This document shows, in pieces, positions 1 to 9,428 of a stretch of 64,000 bases of DNA. The position numbers and the translations under genes are program-made. The first letter of the stretch is position 1. Each line of letters begins with the position of its first letter. The notes under the pieces were generated by a model. That model searched no databases, had not been told where the DNA came from, and saw only the letters and a list, made by a program, of their open reading frames with translations. This DNA is from Aquabacterium sp. OR-4. GTDB taxonomy: Bacteria > Pseudomonadota > Gammaproteobacteria > Burkholderiales > Burkholderiaceae_C. The stretch spans positions 806,001 to 870,000 of the forward strand of contig NZ_JAOCQD020000002.1 in NCBI RefSeq assembly GCF_025290835.2. Direction: 5' to 3'.

Positions 1-105
1 GTCGCTCATGGTGTGTGTTGGAAGCAGATCGGTTCAGGCCGGCGACGCGGTGGTGCCGGTTGCTCAGCGCGGGTTGCTCTGCGGCGGTTGCTCAGCGCCG
101 CTTGC

Positions 106-693
106 TCAGCGCCTGTCGTTCAGCGCATGGGCCAGCGTCGACAGGTCCACGTACTCCAGCTCGCTGCCCACCGGCACGCCGCGCGCCAGCCGGGTGACGG
201 CCAGGCCGCGCGCCTTGAGTGTGGCGGCCAGCACATGGGCCGTGGCCTCGCCTTCGGCCGAGAAGCCGGTGGCCAGGATCACCTCCTGCACCAGGCCGTC
301 GGCCACGCGGTCGAGCAGCGGATGCACGCCGATGTCGGCCGGGCCGATGCCGTCCAGCGGCGACAGCCGGCCCATCAGCACGAAGTACAGGCCCTTGTAG
401 CTGCCGCTGCGCTCGAGCGCGGCCTGGTCGGCCGGCGACTCCACCACCAGCAACTGGCGCGCATCGCGCTGCGGGTCGAGGCAGGTGGCGCAGATGCGCG
501 CCTCGGTGAAGGTGTGGCAGCGCTCGCAGTGCCGCACATGGCCCACGGCCTGCTGCAGCGCCAAGGCCAGGCGCTCGGCGCCCGGACGGTCGTGCTGCAG
601 CAGGTGGTAGGCCATGCGCTGGGCCGACTTGACGCCCACGCCGGGCAGGCGGCGCAGGGCCTCGACCAGGCCCTCGAGACTGCCTTCGCTCAC
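106..693 (-). CDS. recR: Recombination mediator protein RecR
   Basis: RecR works with RecF and RecO to load RecA onto gapped single-stranded DNA during recombinational repair. The 195-aa protein has the expected order: an N-terminal helix-hairpin-helix ([16 protein letters not shown], residues about 14-29), a four-cysteine zinc finger (CERC...CATC, about 56-71), and a Toprim domain beginning LLVVESPAD and ending with the Walker-B-like segment near [14 protein letters not shown]. Length matches the family (about 195-200). It is the last gene of the dnaX-ybaB-recR cluster, all on the minus strand, a widely conserved arrangement. The start ATG at 693 fits the family N-terminus. Confidence 0.96.
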   Translation of the reverse strand: MSEGSLEGLVEALRRLPGVGVKSAQRMAYHLLQHDRPGAERLALALQQAVGHVRHCERCHTFTEARICATCLDPQRDARQLLVVESPADQAALERSGSYKGLYFVLMGRLSPLDGIGPADIGVHPLLDRVADGLVQEVILATGFSAEGEATAHVLAATLKARGLAVTRLARGVPVGSELEYVDLSTLAHALNDRR

Positions 694-854
694 GCCGGCC
701 CCCTGTCAGTGCCCAAGGACACCCGGCGGTGCCGCCGGCGCAGGGCTCGGATGCAAGCCGGTGGCCGCCACGAAACCAGCTTTGCCGGGCCGCTGGCGGC
801 GCCCTCGCCCCAGGCTCTGGGGGGCGGCGCCAAAGGCGCTGCGGCGGGGGATCA

Positions 855-1181
855 TCAAAACGGGAACTTCATGCCCGGGATCTGCGGCATGCCGGCGGTG
901 ACGCGGCCCATCTTCTCCTGCGTGGTGGTCTCGACCCGACGCACCGCGTCGTTGATCGCGGCGGCCACCAGGTCTTCGAGCATGTCCTTGTCGTCGGCCA
1001 GCAGGCTGGGGTCGATGCTGACCCGCTTGACATCGTGCTTGCAGGTCATCTGCACCTTCACCAGGCCGGCACCGCTTTCGCCGGTGACCTCGATCGAGGC
1101 CAGCTCGTCCTGGGCCTTCTTCAGGTTGTCCTGCATTGCCTGGGCCTGCTTCATCAGGCCGGCCAACTGGTTCTTCATCAT
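855..1181 (-). CDS. ybaB: YbaB/EbfC family nucleoid-associated protein
   Basis: A small (108 aa) dimeric DNA-binding protein of the YbaB/EbfC family, thought to bind the nucleoid. The N-terminus [19 protein letters not shown] is the typical amphipathic Met/Gln-rich helix, followed by the core with [12 protein letters not shown] and the conserved [19 protein letters not shown] segment. It lies between dnaX and recR as in most proteobacteria, 68 bp after dnaX. About 160 bp separate it from recR, with no hairpin or promoter that I can recognise. Confidence 0.94.
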   Translation of the reverse strand: MMKNQLAGLMKQAQAMQDNLKKAQDELASIEVTGESGAGLVKVQMTCKHDVKRVSIDPSLLADDKDMLEDLVAAAINDAVRRVETTTQEKMGRVTAGMPQIPGMKFPF

Positions 1182-1249
1182 GGTGGTGTTCCTCGGGACG
1201 GAAGGGCTTGGGTGTTGCCGGCGACCCGCGCCGGCGGCAGGGGACGCGA

Positions 1250-3409
1250 TCAGGCCGACGGCGGACTGACCGGCTTGATCGAGCCGGGCACGATGCGCGC
1301 ACCCGGAAACTGCGCCATCAGGGCCTGCACCGCCGCATCGCTGCGGATGGTGTGCTCGGCCTGGCGCTGAGCGGCCTCGCGGGCCTGGGCATCGCGACGC
1401 GAGATGGAGTCTTGCGGCACGCCCGATTCGGTGTCGATCTGCACCGGCTCGCCCAGGCTGGCCTGCATCGCGCCGGCCAGCTTGAGCACCAGCGCCGGCG
1501 CCCGCAGCGATTCACGCTCGACCCGCAGGCACCAGCGGCGGCCACCGCCGTCGGCGGCCGGGCGTGGCGTCACCGACAGCAGCTCGGCCTGCACCGCCAG
1601 CTCGCGCACCAGGGCCACCAGGCCACCACCGGGCGCCGCCAGCGGGCGCAGGGTCTGGCTCCAGAGCTCGCCCATGGCGGTGGCCTGCAGCGGCGCTGCG
1701 GCCGGGGCCACGGTCGCGGCGGGCGCTGACCGCGCCGGCCCGGCCAGTGCCGGGCCCGGTGTGTCGTCGGGCGGCCCGGCGGCGTCGCCATCGGCCTCGG
1801 GCGGCGGCAGGTCGTCGTCAACCCAGGGCGGCGGCTCGCGGCCCGAGGCGGCCGGCGCCGGTCTGGCCGCGGCCGGCGCGGCACGCGCGGTGGGCGCTGC
1901 ACGCCCGACAGGCACGGCAGGCGCCGTGGCCACGGCCCGCGCCGGCGCCGCCATCTCAGGCGCCGGTGGCTCGGCCATCTCAGGTGCCGGTGGCGCGGCC
2001 ATCTCAGGTGGCGGTGGCTCGGCCACGTGCAGCCCGGCGCTGGCCGCCTGGGCCGCCTGGCTTGCGCGCGGCGACGGCAGGGTTTGCGCAGCCTGAGCCG
2101 AGGGCGCCACCTGCGGCACCGGCACCGGCACCGGCACCGGCACCGGCACCGGCACCGGCACCGGCGCTGGCGCAGCAGCAGCAGGCATCGTGGCGCGCGG
2201 CGCATGCACCGGCGCCACCGATGCCACCGGCGCCACCGGGGCACTCGCCCGGGCGATCGGCGGCGTCACCGCCAAGGGCGCGGCGCGCGCTGGCGCGGGC
2301 GCCGCGGCGCCGGCCGGTGGAAAGGCCAGAAAACGCAGCAGCACCATGGTCAGCGCGGCGTATTCGTCGCTCAGCAGGCCCAGCTCGGCGCGGCCGTGGA
2401 TCACGATGCCGTAGAGCAGCTGGGTCTCGTCGGCGGCCAGCGCAGCGGCGGCCTCGCGTGCGGCGGCGCTGTCGGGGTCGTTGTCGTCCAGCGCGCCCGG
2501 CACCGCCTGCTCCACCGCCATCTGCTGCAGCAGGGCGGCCATCTCCTCGAGCGTGCCGGCGGCCGACAGGCCGCGCCCGCGCAGCCCGTCCACGGTGGCC
2601 AGCACGGCGGGGCCGTCGCGCTGCGCCAGCGCCTGCACCAGGCGCAGTGCATGCGAGCGGTCAACGCTGCCGAGCATGGCGCGCACGGCGTCCTCGCCCA
2701 GCTGGCCGCCACCGTAGGCGATGGCCTGGTCGGTGAGCGACAGCGCATCGCGCATCGAGCCGCGCGCGGCGCGCGACAGCAGGCGCAGCGCGCCCGCATC
2801 GGCCGGCACGGCCTCGGCCTCGAGCACCTGCTGCAGGTGCTCGCGCACCGTCTCGGGGGCCATCGGCCGCAGGTTGAACTGCAGGCAGCGGCTCAGCACC
2901 GTGGGCAGCATCTTCTCGGGGTCGGTGGTGGCCAGCACGAACTTCAGGTACTCGGGCGGCTCCTCCAGGGTCTTGAGCAGCGCGTTGAAGGCGTCCTTGG
3001 TGAGCTGGTGCGCCTCGTCGATCATGAACACCTTGTAACGGCCCACGCTGGGCTTGTACGCGGCGCGTTCAATCAGATCGCGGATCTCGTCGATGCTGCG
3101 GTTGCTGGCGGCGTCGAGCTCGATGTAGTCGATGTAGCGGTCGGCATCGATCTCGGTGCAGGCCTGGCACACGCCACAGGGCCGCGCGGTGACGCCACCG
3201 CGGCCATCGGCCCCGGTGCAGTTCAGGCTCTTGGCCAAGATGCGGCTGACCGTCGTCTTGCCGATGCCGCGGGTGCCGGTGAACAGGTAGGCATGGTGCA
3301 GGCGGCCCGACTGCAGCGCGTGCGTCAGCGCCTGCACCACGTGCGTCTGGCCCACCATCTGCTCGAAGCTGCGCGGGCGGTACTTGCGGGCCAGAACGAC
3401 ATCCGTCAT
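1250..3409 (-). CDS. dnaX: DNA polymerase III subunit gamma/tau
   Basis: Clamp-loader ATPase of the replisome. It loads the beta clamp and, through its C-terminus, tethers the polymerase core and DnaB. The 719-aa product has Walker [10 protein letters not shown] at 45-53, a zinc module with C64, C78, C81 and C84, Walker B DEAH at 131-134, and the sensor/arginine-finger motif SRC at 173-175. Residues about 370-560 are a low-complexity Pro/Ala/Val linker containing an uninterrupted run of Val-Pro dipeptides coded by a GGCACC-type hexamer tract and a nearby 27-bp repeat encoding [12 protein letters not shown] units. A conserved C-terminal tau domain follows. I see no A-rich slippery heptamer like that of E. 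coli, so tau is probably the only product, or gamma arises another way. First gene of the dnaX-ybaB-recR cluster. Confidence 0.96.
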   Translation of the reverse strand: MTDVVLARKYRPRSFEQMVGQTHVVQALTHALQSGRLHHAYLFTGTRGIGKTTVSRILAKSLNCTGADGRGGVTARPCGVCQACTEIDADRYIDYIELDAASNRSIDEIRDLIERAAYKPSVGRYKVFMIDEAHQLTKDAFNALLKTLEEPPEYLKFVLATTDPEKMLPTVLSRCLQFNLRPMAPETVREHLQQVLEAEAVPADAGALRLLSRAARGSMRDALSLTDQAIAYGGGQLGEDAVRAMLGSVDRSHALRLVQALAQRDGPAVLATVDGLRGRGLSAAGTLEEMAALLQQMAVEQAVPGALDDNDPDSAAAREAAAALAADETQLLYGIVIHGRAELGLLSDEYAALTMVLLRFLAFPPAGAAAPAPARAAPLAVTPPIARASAPVAPVASVAPVHAPRATMPAAAAPAPVPVPVPVPVPVPVPVPQVAPSAQAAQTLPSPRASQAAQAASAGLHVAEPPPPEMAAPPAPEMAEPPAPEMAAPARAVATAPAVPVGRAAPTARAAPAAARPAPAASGREPPPWVDDDLPPPEADGDAAGPPDDTPGPALAGPARSAPAATVAPAAAPLQATAMGELWSQTLRPLAAPGGGLVALVRELAVQAELLSVTPRPAADGGGRRWCLRVERESLRAPALVLKLAGAMQASLGEPVQIDTESGVPQDSISRRDAQAREAAQRQAEHTIRSDAAVQALMAQFPGARIVPGSIKPVSPPSA
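2113..2166. repeat. Hexanucleotide tandem tract (GGCACC)n in dnaX
   Basis: About nine head-to-tail copies of GGCACC, read on the minus strand as alternating Val-Pro codons in the DnaX linker. The repeats are near-perfect and in frame, so gain or loss of units would change linker length without breaking the frame. Immediately downstream on the plus strand, 1949-2027 holds three imperfect 27-bp repeats of the same Pro/Ala-rich kind. Confidence 0.85.
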
Positions 3410-3592
3410 GCCTGCCCCTCGGCCAACGGGTACGTCGGCCGCTCGCCAGAGGCCATCGCGGGCCGGCTTGGGCGCGGCCCGGCGCTCTGCTTGCGCGCGC
3501 TGGTAGACGGGGTGTGTTGCATCCGGCGCATTCTAAGGAACCCACCCCGCCCGCCGTCGGCGTGCGCAAGCTGTCAACGATAATCCCGCCCC

Positions 3593-4732
3593 ATGAGTTC
3601 CTCGCACGCCCCTTCGAACCCGGGCACGCTCAGCTATGAGCAGGCCGGCGTCAATTACGACCTGATCGATCCGCTGAAGGTCAGCGCCCAGCGCGCTGCC
3701 GCGTCCACCGCCAGCCAGCTGGGCCGCCACGGCTTCACCGAGGTGGCCGCCTCGCGCGGCGAATCGGCCTATGTGGTCGATGTCGGCCCGTTCTACATCG
3801 CTTCGATCGTCGAATGCCTGGGCTCCAAGGCCCTGGTGGCCGACGAGATGGCCACCCTCACCGGCCGCAGCTGGTACGACGGCATTGCGCAAGACACCAT
3901 CGCGATGGCCGTCAACGACCTGATCACCGTGGGCGCCACGCCGCTGGTGGTGCAGGCCTACTGGGCCGCCGGCGGCAGCGACTGGTTCGGCGACGCGCAG
4001 CGTGCCCAGGCCCTGGTGGCCGGCTGGAAGAAGGCCTGCGAGGTGTGCGGCGTGGCCTGGGGCGGCGGCGAGACGCCGGCGCTGGCCGGCATCGTCGAGG
4101 GTGGCCGCATCGATCTGGCGGCCTCGTGCACCGGCCTGATCAACCCCAAGCAGCGCCTGAGCGTGGGCGACCGGCTGCAGGCCGGCGACGCCATCGTGCT
4201 GCTCGATGCCAGTGGCATCCACGCCAATGGCCTGAGCCTGGCGCGCAAGCTGCTCGAACGCCTGCCGCAGGGCTGGCTGACCGAGGTCGACCCGGTCAAC
4301 CACCCCGGCCTGAGCTATGGCGCAGCGCTGCTGGCGCCGACACCGCTGTATTCGCCGGTGACCGAGGCGCTGTGGGCGGCCGGCATCGTGCCGCACTACT
4401 GCGCCAACATCACCGGCCACGGCTGGCGCAAGCTGCTGCGCCACCCGGGCAGTTTCACCTACCGCATCCACACCGTGCCGCCGGTGCCGCCGGTGCTGAA
4501 GTTCATCCAGCAGCACGCCCAGCACGATGACCGCGAGGCCTACTCCACACTGAACATGGGCGCCGGCTTTGCACTGTTCGTGGCCGCCGAGGACGCCGAG
4601 CGCACCGTGGCCGTGGCCCAGGCCCAGGGCATCGGCGCCCGCATCGCCGGCACGGTGGAAGCCGGCGCCAAGCAGCTGCTGATCGAGCCGATCGGCGTGC
4701 GTTTCGGCGACGACGACCTGCAGCTGCGCTGA
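3593..4732 (+). CDS. PurM-like (AIR synthase-related) protein
   Basis: A 379-aa protein of the AIR synthase (PurM) superfamily. Genuine PurM cyclises formylglycinamidine ribonucleotide to AIR in purine synthesis. The N-terminal block LSYEQAGVNYDLIDPLK, the central DTIAMAVNDLITVGATPL, the WGGGETPALAG loop, the SSG-like DASGIHANGLSLARK and the late NITGHGWRKLL all align with PurM landmarks. However, the usual N-terminal glycine-rich stretch and the GTDGVGTK nucleotide-binding loop are replaced by a VVDVGPFYIASIVECLGSK segment, and the protein is about 30 residues longer than usual. I therefore call it AIR synthase-related and not purM proper. It is divergent from dnaX, and its ATG at 3593 is the only sensible start. 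Standard pipelines may label it phosphoribosylformylglycinamidine cyclo-ligase. Confidence 0.82.
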   Translation: MSSSHAPSNPGTLSYEQAGVNYDLIDPLKVSAQRAAASTASQLGRHGFTEVAASRGESAYVVDVGPFYIASIVECLGSKALVADEMATLTGRSWYDGIAQDTIAMAVNDLITVGATPLVVQAYWAAGGSDWFGDAQRAQALVAGWKKACEVCGVAWGGGETPALAGIVEGGRIDLAASCTGLINPKQRLSVGDRLQAGDAIVLLDASGIHANGLSLARKLLERLPQGWLTEVDPVNHPGLSYGAALLAPTPLYSPVTEALWAAGIVPHYCANITGHGWRKLLRHPGSFTYRIHTVPPVPPVLKFIQQHAQHDDREAYSTLNMGAGFALFVAAEDAERTVAVAQAQGIGARIAGTVEAGAKQLLIEPIGVRFGDDDLQLR

Positions 4733-5377
4733 TCGAGCGCCCCGCCCGGGCCGCCCGCTGCGCCGCCCGGGTGATCGGGGCTGACCGGCCGTTCGGGGCG
4801 GTCAGATCACCCGCACTGCTCAGGCCGCACAGGCTGTTGAAGCAGCACGGGCCCATCAAGCCGCCCAGGCTGTTCAAGCCGATCGGGACCATCACGTTCG
4901 GCTGACGATCCAGGCAGTTCGAGCGCTGGCCTCTGTGCCGGAGCGCACAAGCCTGCTGCCCCTTGCCGGCCTCCCCGGCCGGCCCTGACACCGTGGCCGC
5001 GGCCTGGCCGGCCGCGCGCACACCCTTCCCCACTTTTCTTGCCCACACCGGTACGGCGCGCTGGCGGCCCCTTGCCGCGCCCGCCGGCAACGCGATGCCG
5101 GCAGCACGCCGCCGAGAGCCATCGGCCCGCCCGCCGCGCCACCCGCCCGGCCCTGCCTTGGGGCGGCCCCGTTTTGGCCCGGCAACAAGATCTGATCGCT
5201 GATTTGCCGATCTGCGCGCGCATGCAATCGATCTAAAGAGAAATCGTTTTCATTCATTGACGAAGACCCCCCACACATGGAGGGCTTCGGGTCATCATCA
5301 TTCATCACATCAGTCAGATATGATCTTTCCAAGAACTGACAAAACTCACTCAGGGAGGCTCGTTTGCGGGTGGCTGA
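4733..5377. other. Intergenic stretch without a convincing gene
   Basis: About 645 bp between the PurM-like gene and the Crp-type regulator. Open frames here are short, conflict with one another and match no family I know. The first half is GC-rich and contains a 36-bp imperfect tandem repeat (4830-4901). The second half (about 5225-5345) is distinctly AT-richer than the surroundings, with TTGACG near 5257 and TATGAT near 5317, and probably holds the promoter of the downstream regulator. No terminator with a clear U-tract is visible after the PurM-like gene. Confidence 0.5.
4830..4901. repeat. Two-copy 36-bp imperfect direct repeat
   Basis: Two adjacent 36-bp units, 4830-4865 and 4866-4901, both begin CAGGCTGTT and share a CGGG(C/A)CCATCA core. 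Roughly two thirds of positions agree by eye. On the minus strand the units read as similar 12-residue peptides (NSLGGL / NSLCGL), but no credible gene contains them. Confidence 0.55.
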
Positions 5378-6229
5378 ATGCCCGCGCCGACGAGCGCCTG
5401 CCAGTCATTGGCGAGCTTGCTGGAAAGTCGACCCCGGATCATGTTGCTGTCACCCCACCCCGCTGCCTTCGAGGTCCCCGAGCGCTCCTTGCCCGACGCC
5501 GCACTGTTTCGACTGCCGTCGCGCCTGCCGCCGCTGCCGGTTCCCCGCACAAGCGCACGGTCGACCGCCGACGTGAGCCTACAGACCCTGCGCGACCTGC
5601 CGCTGCTGGCCGGCCTGGGCGAAGCCCGCCTGGCCGAACTGGCCGCTACCGCCACGGTGCGGCATTTCCGCCGCGGTGAGCGGGTGGTCGAGCAGGGCCG
5701 CAACAACGACACCCTGTACATTCTGCTCAGCGGCAAGGCCCATGCCATGCGCACTGGCGCCAACGGCCGGGCGCTGCTGCTGCAGGTGCTGCGGCGTGGC
5801 GACTTTTTCGGCGATCTGGGCGTGATCGACGGCCAGGCCCACAGCGGCAGCGTGCGCTGCCTGGTGCAGTGCGATGTGCTGATGCTGCCCGGCCGCGACA
5901 TCGACCGCTGCCTGCGCCAGTGGCCCGAGTTTGCCCAGGCCATGGTGTCCTTCCTGGTGCAGCGCCTGCGCGGCGCCAACCGGCGCATCGCCTCGCTGGC
6001 GCTGCACGATGTGCATGACCGCGTCATCGACTACCTGCGCGAGGCCGGCGAGGCTGGCGGCGACGGCAGTTTCCATGTGCGTGGCCGGGTCAGCCGCACC
6101 GAGATGGCCTACATGGTGGGCGCCTCGCGCGAGATGGTCTGCCGCGTGATGCGCCAGCTGAGCCGCCGCAGCATCGTCGACGCGCTGGACGACGGCTCGA
6201 TCATCGTGCGCCCGCCGCTCGACCACTGA
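5378..6229 (+). CDS. Crp/Fnr family transcriptional regulator
   Basis: A 283-aa regulator with a cyclic-nucleotide-binding-type beta-roll followed by a winged helix. After a low-complexity N-terminus of about 65 residues, the sensor domain starts LRDLPLLAGLGEARL and includes GERVVEQGRNNDTLYILLSG and the GDFFGDLGVIDG turn. A long dimerisation helix leads to the Crp-type HTH (VSRTEMAYMVGASREMVCRVM, near residues 240-260). It has no N-terminal cysteine cluster, so it is not an Fnr iron-sulfur sensor; the effector is unknown. The start is uncertain: ATG 5378 or ATG 5441 (MLLSPHPAAF), neither with a strong Shine-Dalgarno. It lies 181 bp upstream of two histidine kinases in the same direction, which may be chance or may mark a shared regulon. 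Confidence 0.85.
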   Translation: MPAPTSACQSLASLLESRPRIMLLSPHPAAFEVPERSLPDAALFRLPSRLPPLPVPRTSARSTADVSLQTLRDLPLLAGLGEARLAELAATATVRHFRRGERVVEQGRNNDTLYILLSGKAHAMRTGANGRALLLQVLRRGDFFGDLGVIDGQAHSGSVRCLVQCDVLMLPGRDIDRCLRQWPEFAQAMVSFLVQRLRGANRRIASLALHDVHDRVIDYLREAGEAGGDGSFHVRGRVSRTEMAYMVGASREMVCRVMRQLSRRSIVDALDDGSIIVRPPLDH

Positions 6230-6410
6230 GCGGCCCCCGGCCTGGCTGGCCGGGTCGCACAGACCCTGCCCGCACACCCCGGTGCAGCCATGCCGATGGC
6301 CGCCGCGCCCGGGAAGCACCCACCGGCCCTTGCGCCGGCCGTGACAATCGCCGCACTGGCCCGGCACGGCCGGCCTCGCCCAGGCCGGCCAACCATGGGC
6401 CGCATCCGCG

Positions 6411-7919
6411 ATGCTGCCGTCGATCTCTCCCACCACACTGACGCTGTTCACGGGCGTCGTCTACGCCCTGCTGTCGATCACGGTGTGGGTGACGCTGCGC
6501 CGCCAGCGCAGCACCCCGCATGTCGACCTGTGGACGGCCGGCTCGCTGTGCCTGGGCTTGGGCGTGATCCTGCTGGCGCTGCGCCCCGAGCCGCCGCAGT
6601 GGTGGGTCCTGATGCTGACCAACACGCTGTTGATCAGCTCGAACATGCTGCGGGTGGTGGGCCTGAGCCTGGATCCGGGATTGCCGCTGCAGTTGCGGCG
6701 GGCGGGCGGCCTGTGGCTGCTGGCCGTGACGGTGTTTGCCGCGGTGCTGGCGTTCGGCAGCACGCAGTGGCGCGTGGGCGTGGCGCTGCTGCTGCATGCC
6801 GCCGGCAACGGCCTGGTGGCCTACTTCGCGATGCGCTCGGCGCAGCGGATCCCGTCGCGCAGCGGCCTGGTGCTGGCGGCGGTGGAATGGCTGGTCAGCG
6901 CCGCGGTCTTGCAGCGTGCGCTGGCGGTGCTGGGCGGATCGTCGCCGCCCAGCACCTTGTCGCCCGAGCTGAGCTTCTGGCTGCTGGCCGCCACCATGAT
7001 CGCCGCGGCGCTGTACGGCAATCTGGGCTACCTGGGCATGGAGTTCGACCGCCTGGGCGAGGCCGAGCTGCGCGCGCGCCGCGAGCAACTGGAGGAGACC
7101 GCGCGCCGCGAGGCGGCCGAACGCTCGGCTGTGCAGCTGCGCGCCGCCATCGACCAGCGCGACCGCCTGGCCAGCGAGCGCGACCAGCTGCTGCAGATGC
7201 TGGCCCACGAGATCCGCCAGCCGCTGCACAACGCCAGCGGCGCGCTGCAGGCCGCAGCAATGCTGGTGCAGGCGCCACAGCCGGCCGACTCGGCCGAGGT
7301 CTCGGGCCGCCTGGTGCGGGCCCAGGTGGTGCTGGGCGATGTGCGCTCGGTGCTCGACAACACGCTGGCCGCCGCGCTGATGCTGACCCGCCGTGATCCG
7401 CTGGTGGTGCAGGACGTCGACCTGCACCTGCTGGCCCATCTGGTGCTGGGTGACCTGCCCGACGCCCAGCGCGCGCGCATCCGGGTCGAGTGGTACACGC
7501 CGCTGCGCTCGGCCGAGCTCGAACCCGGCATGGTGCGACTGGCGCTGCGCAACCTGATGCGCAATGCCTTCGAGCATGGCGGCCCCGAGGTCATCGTGAC
7601 CCTGCGCATCGAGGACCAGGAGCACCCGCCGGCCGTGGTGCTGACCGTGGCCGACAACGGCATCGGCCGGCCCGGGCCGACGCTCGAGGAAGGCGGCGCA
7701 CCGCTGGCCCCGCCATCGGCCGGCTCGCCCGACGCGGTGCGCCGCGGCCTCGGCCTGGTCATCGTGCGGCGCGTGATGGCGCTGCACCATGGCCGCCTGG
7801 TGCTGGCGCAAAACTGGCCGCGCGGCCTGCAGGCGCGGCTGGTGTTTCCCGATCCGACCGACAACCCGCCTGACAACGGCCCGGGCGCAAGCGCCAGGGC
7901 CGCAGGCGCAGCACCATGA
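6411..7919 (+). CDS. Seven-helix membrane sensor histidine kinase (copy 1)
   Basis: A 502-aa membrane histidine kinase. By hydropathy the first 210 residues form about seven transmembrane helices with very short loops, so the signal is probably sensed in or near the membrane. A charged coiled coil (about 215-258) leads to the H-box LAHEIRQPLHNASGALQ with the phospho-acceptor at H266. The ATPase domain has an N-box (LRNLMRNAFEHGG), G1 (VADNGIG) and G2 (RRGLGLVIVRR), so it looks catalytically complete. It overlaps the next gene by 4 bp (ATGA). That neighbour is a close paralogue with the acceptor histidine at exactly the same residue number. A probable partner is the convergent response regulator at 9429-10130. 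Confidence 0.88.
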   Translation: MLPSISPTTLTLFTGVVYALLSITVWVTLRRQRSTPHVDLWTAGSLCLGLGVILLALRPEPPQWWVLMLTNTLLISSNMLRVVGLSLDPGLPLQLRRAGGLWLLAVTVFAAVLAFGSTQWRVGVALLLHAAGNGLVAYFAMRSAQRIPSRSGLVLAAVEWLVSAAVLQRALAVLGGSSPPSTLSPELSFWLLAATMIAAALYGNLGYLGMEFDRLGEAELRARREQLEETARREAAERSAVQLRAAIDQRDRLASERDQLLQMLAHEIRQPLHNASGALQAAAMLVQAPQPADSAEVSGRLVRAQVVLGDVRSVLDNTLAAALMLTRRDPLVVQDVDLHLLAHLVLGDLPDAQRARIRVEWYTPLRSAELEPGMVRLALRNLMRNAFEHGGPEVIVTLRIEDQEHPPAVVLTVADNGIGRPGPTLEEGGAPLAPPSAGSPDAVRRGLGLVIVRRVMALHHGRLVLAQNWPRGLQARLVFPDPTDNPPDNGPGASARAAGAAP

Positions 7920-9385
7920 CGCCCGACATCAGCCCGTCCAGCGCCACGCTGGTGGTCGGGCTGCTGTATGCCGTGGTGGCGCTCACGGTGTGGGCCCTGC
8001 TGCTGCATCGCCACCCGCGTGTGCCGCTGGCGCTGTGGTCGCTGGGCGCGGCGGCGGCCGGTCTGGCCTTGTCGCTGCTGGGCCTGCGCGATCAGATTCC
8101 CGACTGGATCGCGATGACCGGCGCCTTTGCACTGGCCTTCGGCTCGTTTCCGCTGCGCGTGATGGCGCTGCGCCTGGACATCGGCAGCCCACCGCGCATC
8201 GCCTGGGCCGTGGGCGCCTGGCTGCTGATGGTGGCCGGCTACCAGATGGCCACGATGTGGCTGTCACCGGCCGACCGCTCGCTGTATGCCCAGGCCATGA
8301 TCGCGCTGGGCACCGGCGTGCTGGCACGGCAGGCCTTTCTGGCCGCGACCGTGGCACGCTCGCGCAACGGCCTGGCCCTGGCGTGGGTGGAAACCGCGCT
8401 GACCGTGGCGCTCAGCCTGCGCATGGGCGGCGTGATGCTGGGCTGGCTGCCGGTGCGGCCGCCCGGCATGACCTGGGACTTCGCGCTCGTGCTGCTGGTG
8501 GCCCTGGCCGCCGCGCTGTACGGCAACCTCGGCTACCTGGGCATGGTGCTCGACAAGCTGCGCCGCGCCGAGTACCGCGCCCGCCAGGGCCAGATGGCCG
8601 AGGCCGCGCGACGTGCCGCGGCCGAGCAGACCGCCGCCGAACTGCGCGACCTGCTCGCCCAGCGCGACCAGCTGGCCGCCGAGCGCGACCAGCTGCTGCG
8701 CGTGCTGGCACACGAGATCCGCCAGCCGCTGCACAACGCCAGCGGCGCGCTGCAGGCCGCGGCCCTGCTGGTGCAGGCGCCCACGCCGGCCGACACCCGG
8801 CAGCTGTCAGAGCGGCTGCTGCGCGCCCAGTCGGTGCTGGGTGACGTGCGCTCGGTGCTCGACAACACCCTGGCCGCCGCGCTGATGCTGACCCGCCGCG
8901 ATCCGCTGGTGGTGCAGGACGTCGACCTGCATCTGCTGGTGCATCTGGTGCTGGGCGACCTGCCCGAATCGCAGCGCGCACGCACCCAGGTCGACTGGCA
9001 GACGCCGCTGCGCTCGGCCGAGCTCGAGCCCGGCCTGGTGCGCCTGGCGCTGCGCAACCTGATGCGCAATGCCTTCGAGCACGGCGGCGCCGAGGTCAAG
9101 GTCACGCTGCGCATCGAGGAGCAGGACAACCCGCCGGCCATGGTGCTGGTGGTGGCCGACAACGGCCAGGGCCGCCTGGCGGTGCTGCTCGAGGCCGGCG
9201 CGCCGCCAGCCCCGCCCGACACCACGCCCACCCCCAGCAGCACGCTGCCGCGCCGCGGCCTGGGCCTGTTCATCGTGCGGCGGGTGATGGCGCTGCACCA
9301 CGGCCGCCTGGTGCTGTCGGCCAACCCGCCGCATGGCCTGCAGGCCCGGCTGGTGTTTCCGGATCCCAGCGACACACCGGCCTGA
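7916..9385 (+). CDS. Seven-helix membrane sensor histidine kinase (copy 2)
   Basis: A 489-aa paralogue of the preceding kinase with the same architecture: about seven membrane helices, coiled coil, H-box (LAHEIRQPLHNASGALQ, H266), N-box LRNLMRNAFEHGG, G1 VADNGQG and G2 RRGLGLFIVRR. The H-box to G2 part is almost identical to copy 1, while the membrane part has diverged strongly. This is the pattern expected of a tandem duplication with relaxed or redirected sensing. It starts at the ATG inside the ATGA overlap with copy 1, so the two are translationally coupled. Its stop lies 43 bp before the end of the convergent response regulator gene. Confidence 0.88.
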   Translation: MTPDISPSSATLVVGLLYAVVALTVWALLLHRHPRVPLALWSLGAAAAGLALSLLGLRDQIPDWIAMTGAFALAFGSFPLRVMALRLDIGSPPRIAWAVGAWLLMVAGYQMATMWLSPADRSLYAQAMIALGTGVLARQAFLAATVARSRNGLALAWVETALTVALSLRMGGVMLGWLPVRPPGMTWDFALVLLVALAAALYGNLGYLGMVLDKLRRAEYRARQGQMAEAARRAAAEQTAAELRDLLAQRDQLAAERDQLLRVLAHEIRQPLHNASGALQAAALLVQAPTPADTRQLSERLLRAQSVLGDVRSVLDNTLAAALMLTRRDPLVVQDVDLHLLVHLVLGDLPESQRARTQVDWQTPLRSAELEPGLVRLALRNLMRNAFEHGGAEVKVTLRIEEQDNPPAMVLVVADNGQGRLAVLLEAGAPPAPPDTTPTPSSTLPRRGLGLFIVRRVMALHHGRLVLSANPPHGLQARLVFPDPSDTPA

Positions 9386-9428
9386 GCGCAGCCCGGCCCT
9401 CAGGCGCGCCGGCGCAGGCCCGGCAGCC

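Noticed and set aside
2113..2166. Possible CRISPR or satellite array
   Set aside because: The units are 6 bp, uninterrupted and in frame within dnaX, with no spacers and no cas genes in the window. The similar tract at 13043-13096 is rejected for the same reason.
1250..3409. Programmed frameshift in dnaX giving gamma
   Set aside because: No A-rich slippery heptamer or suitable downstream stem was found in the GC-rich coding sequence.
4503..5090. Minus-strand open frame of about 195 codons after the PurM-like gene
   Set aside because: It overlaps the end of the PurM-like gene, has no recognisable domain and has Arg/Ala-rich composition typical of shadow frames.
5378..6229. Assignment of the regulator as Fnr
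   Set aside because: The N-terminal cysteine cluster needed for the iron-sulfur sensor is absent.
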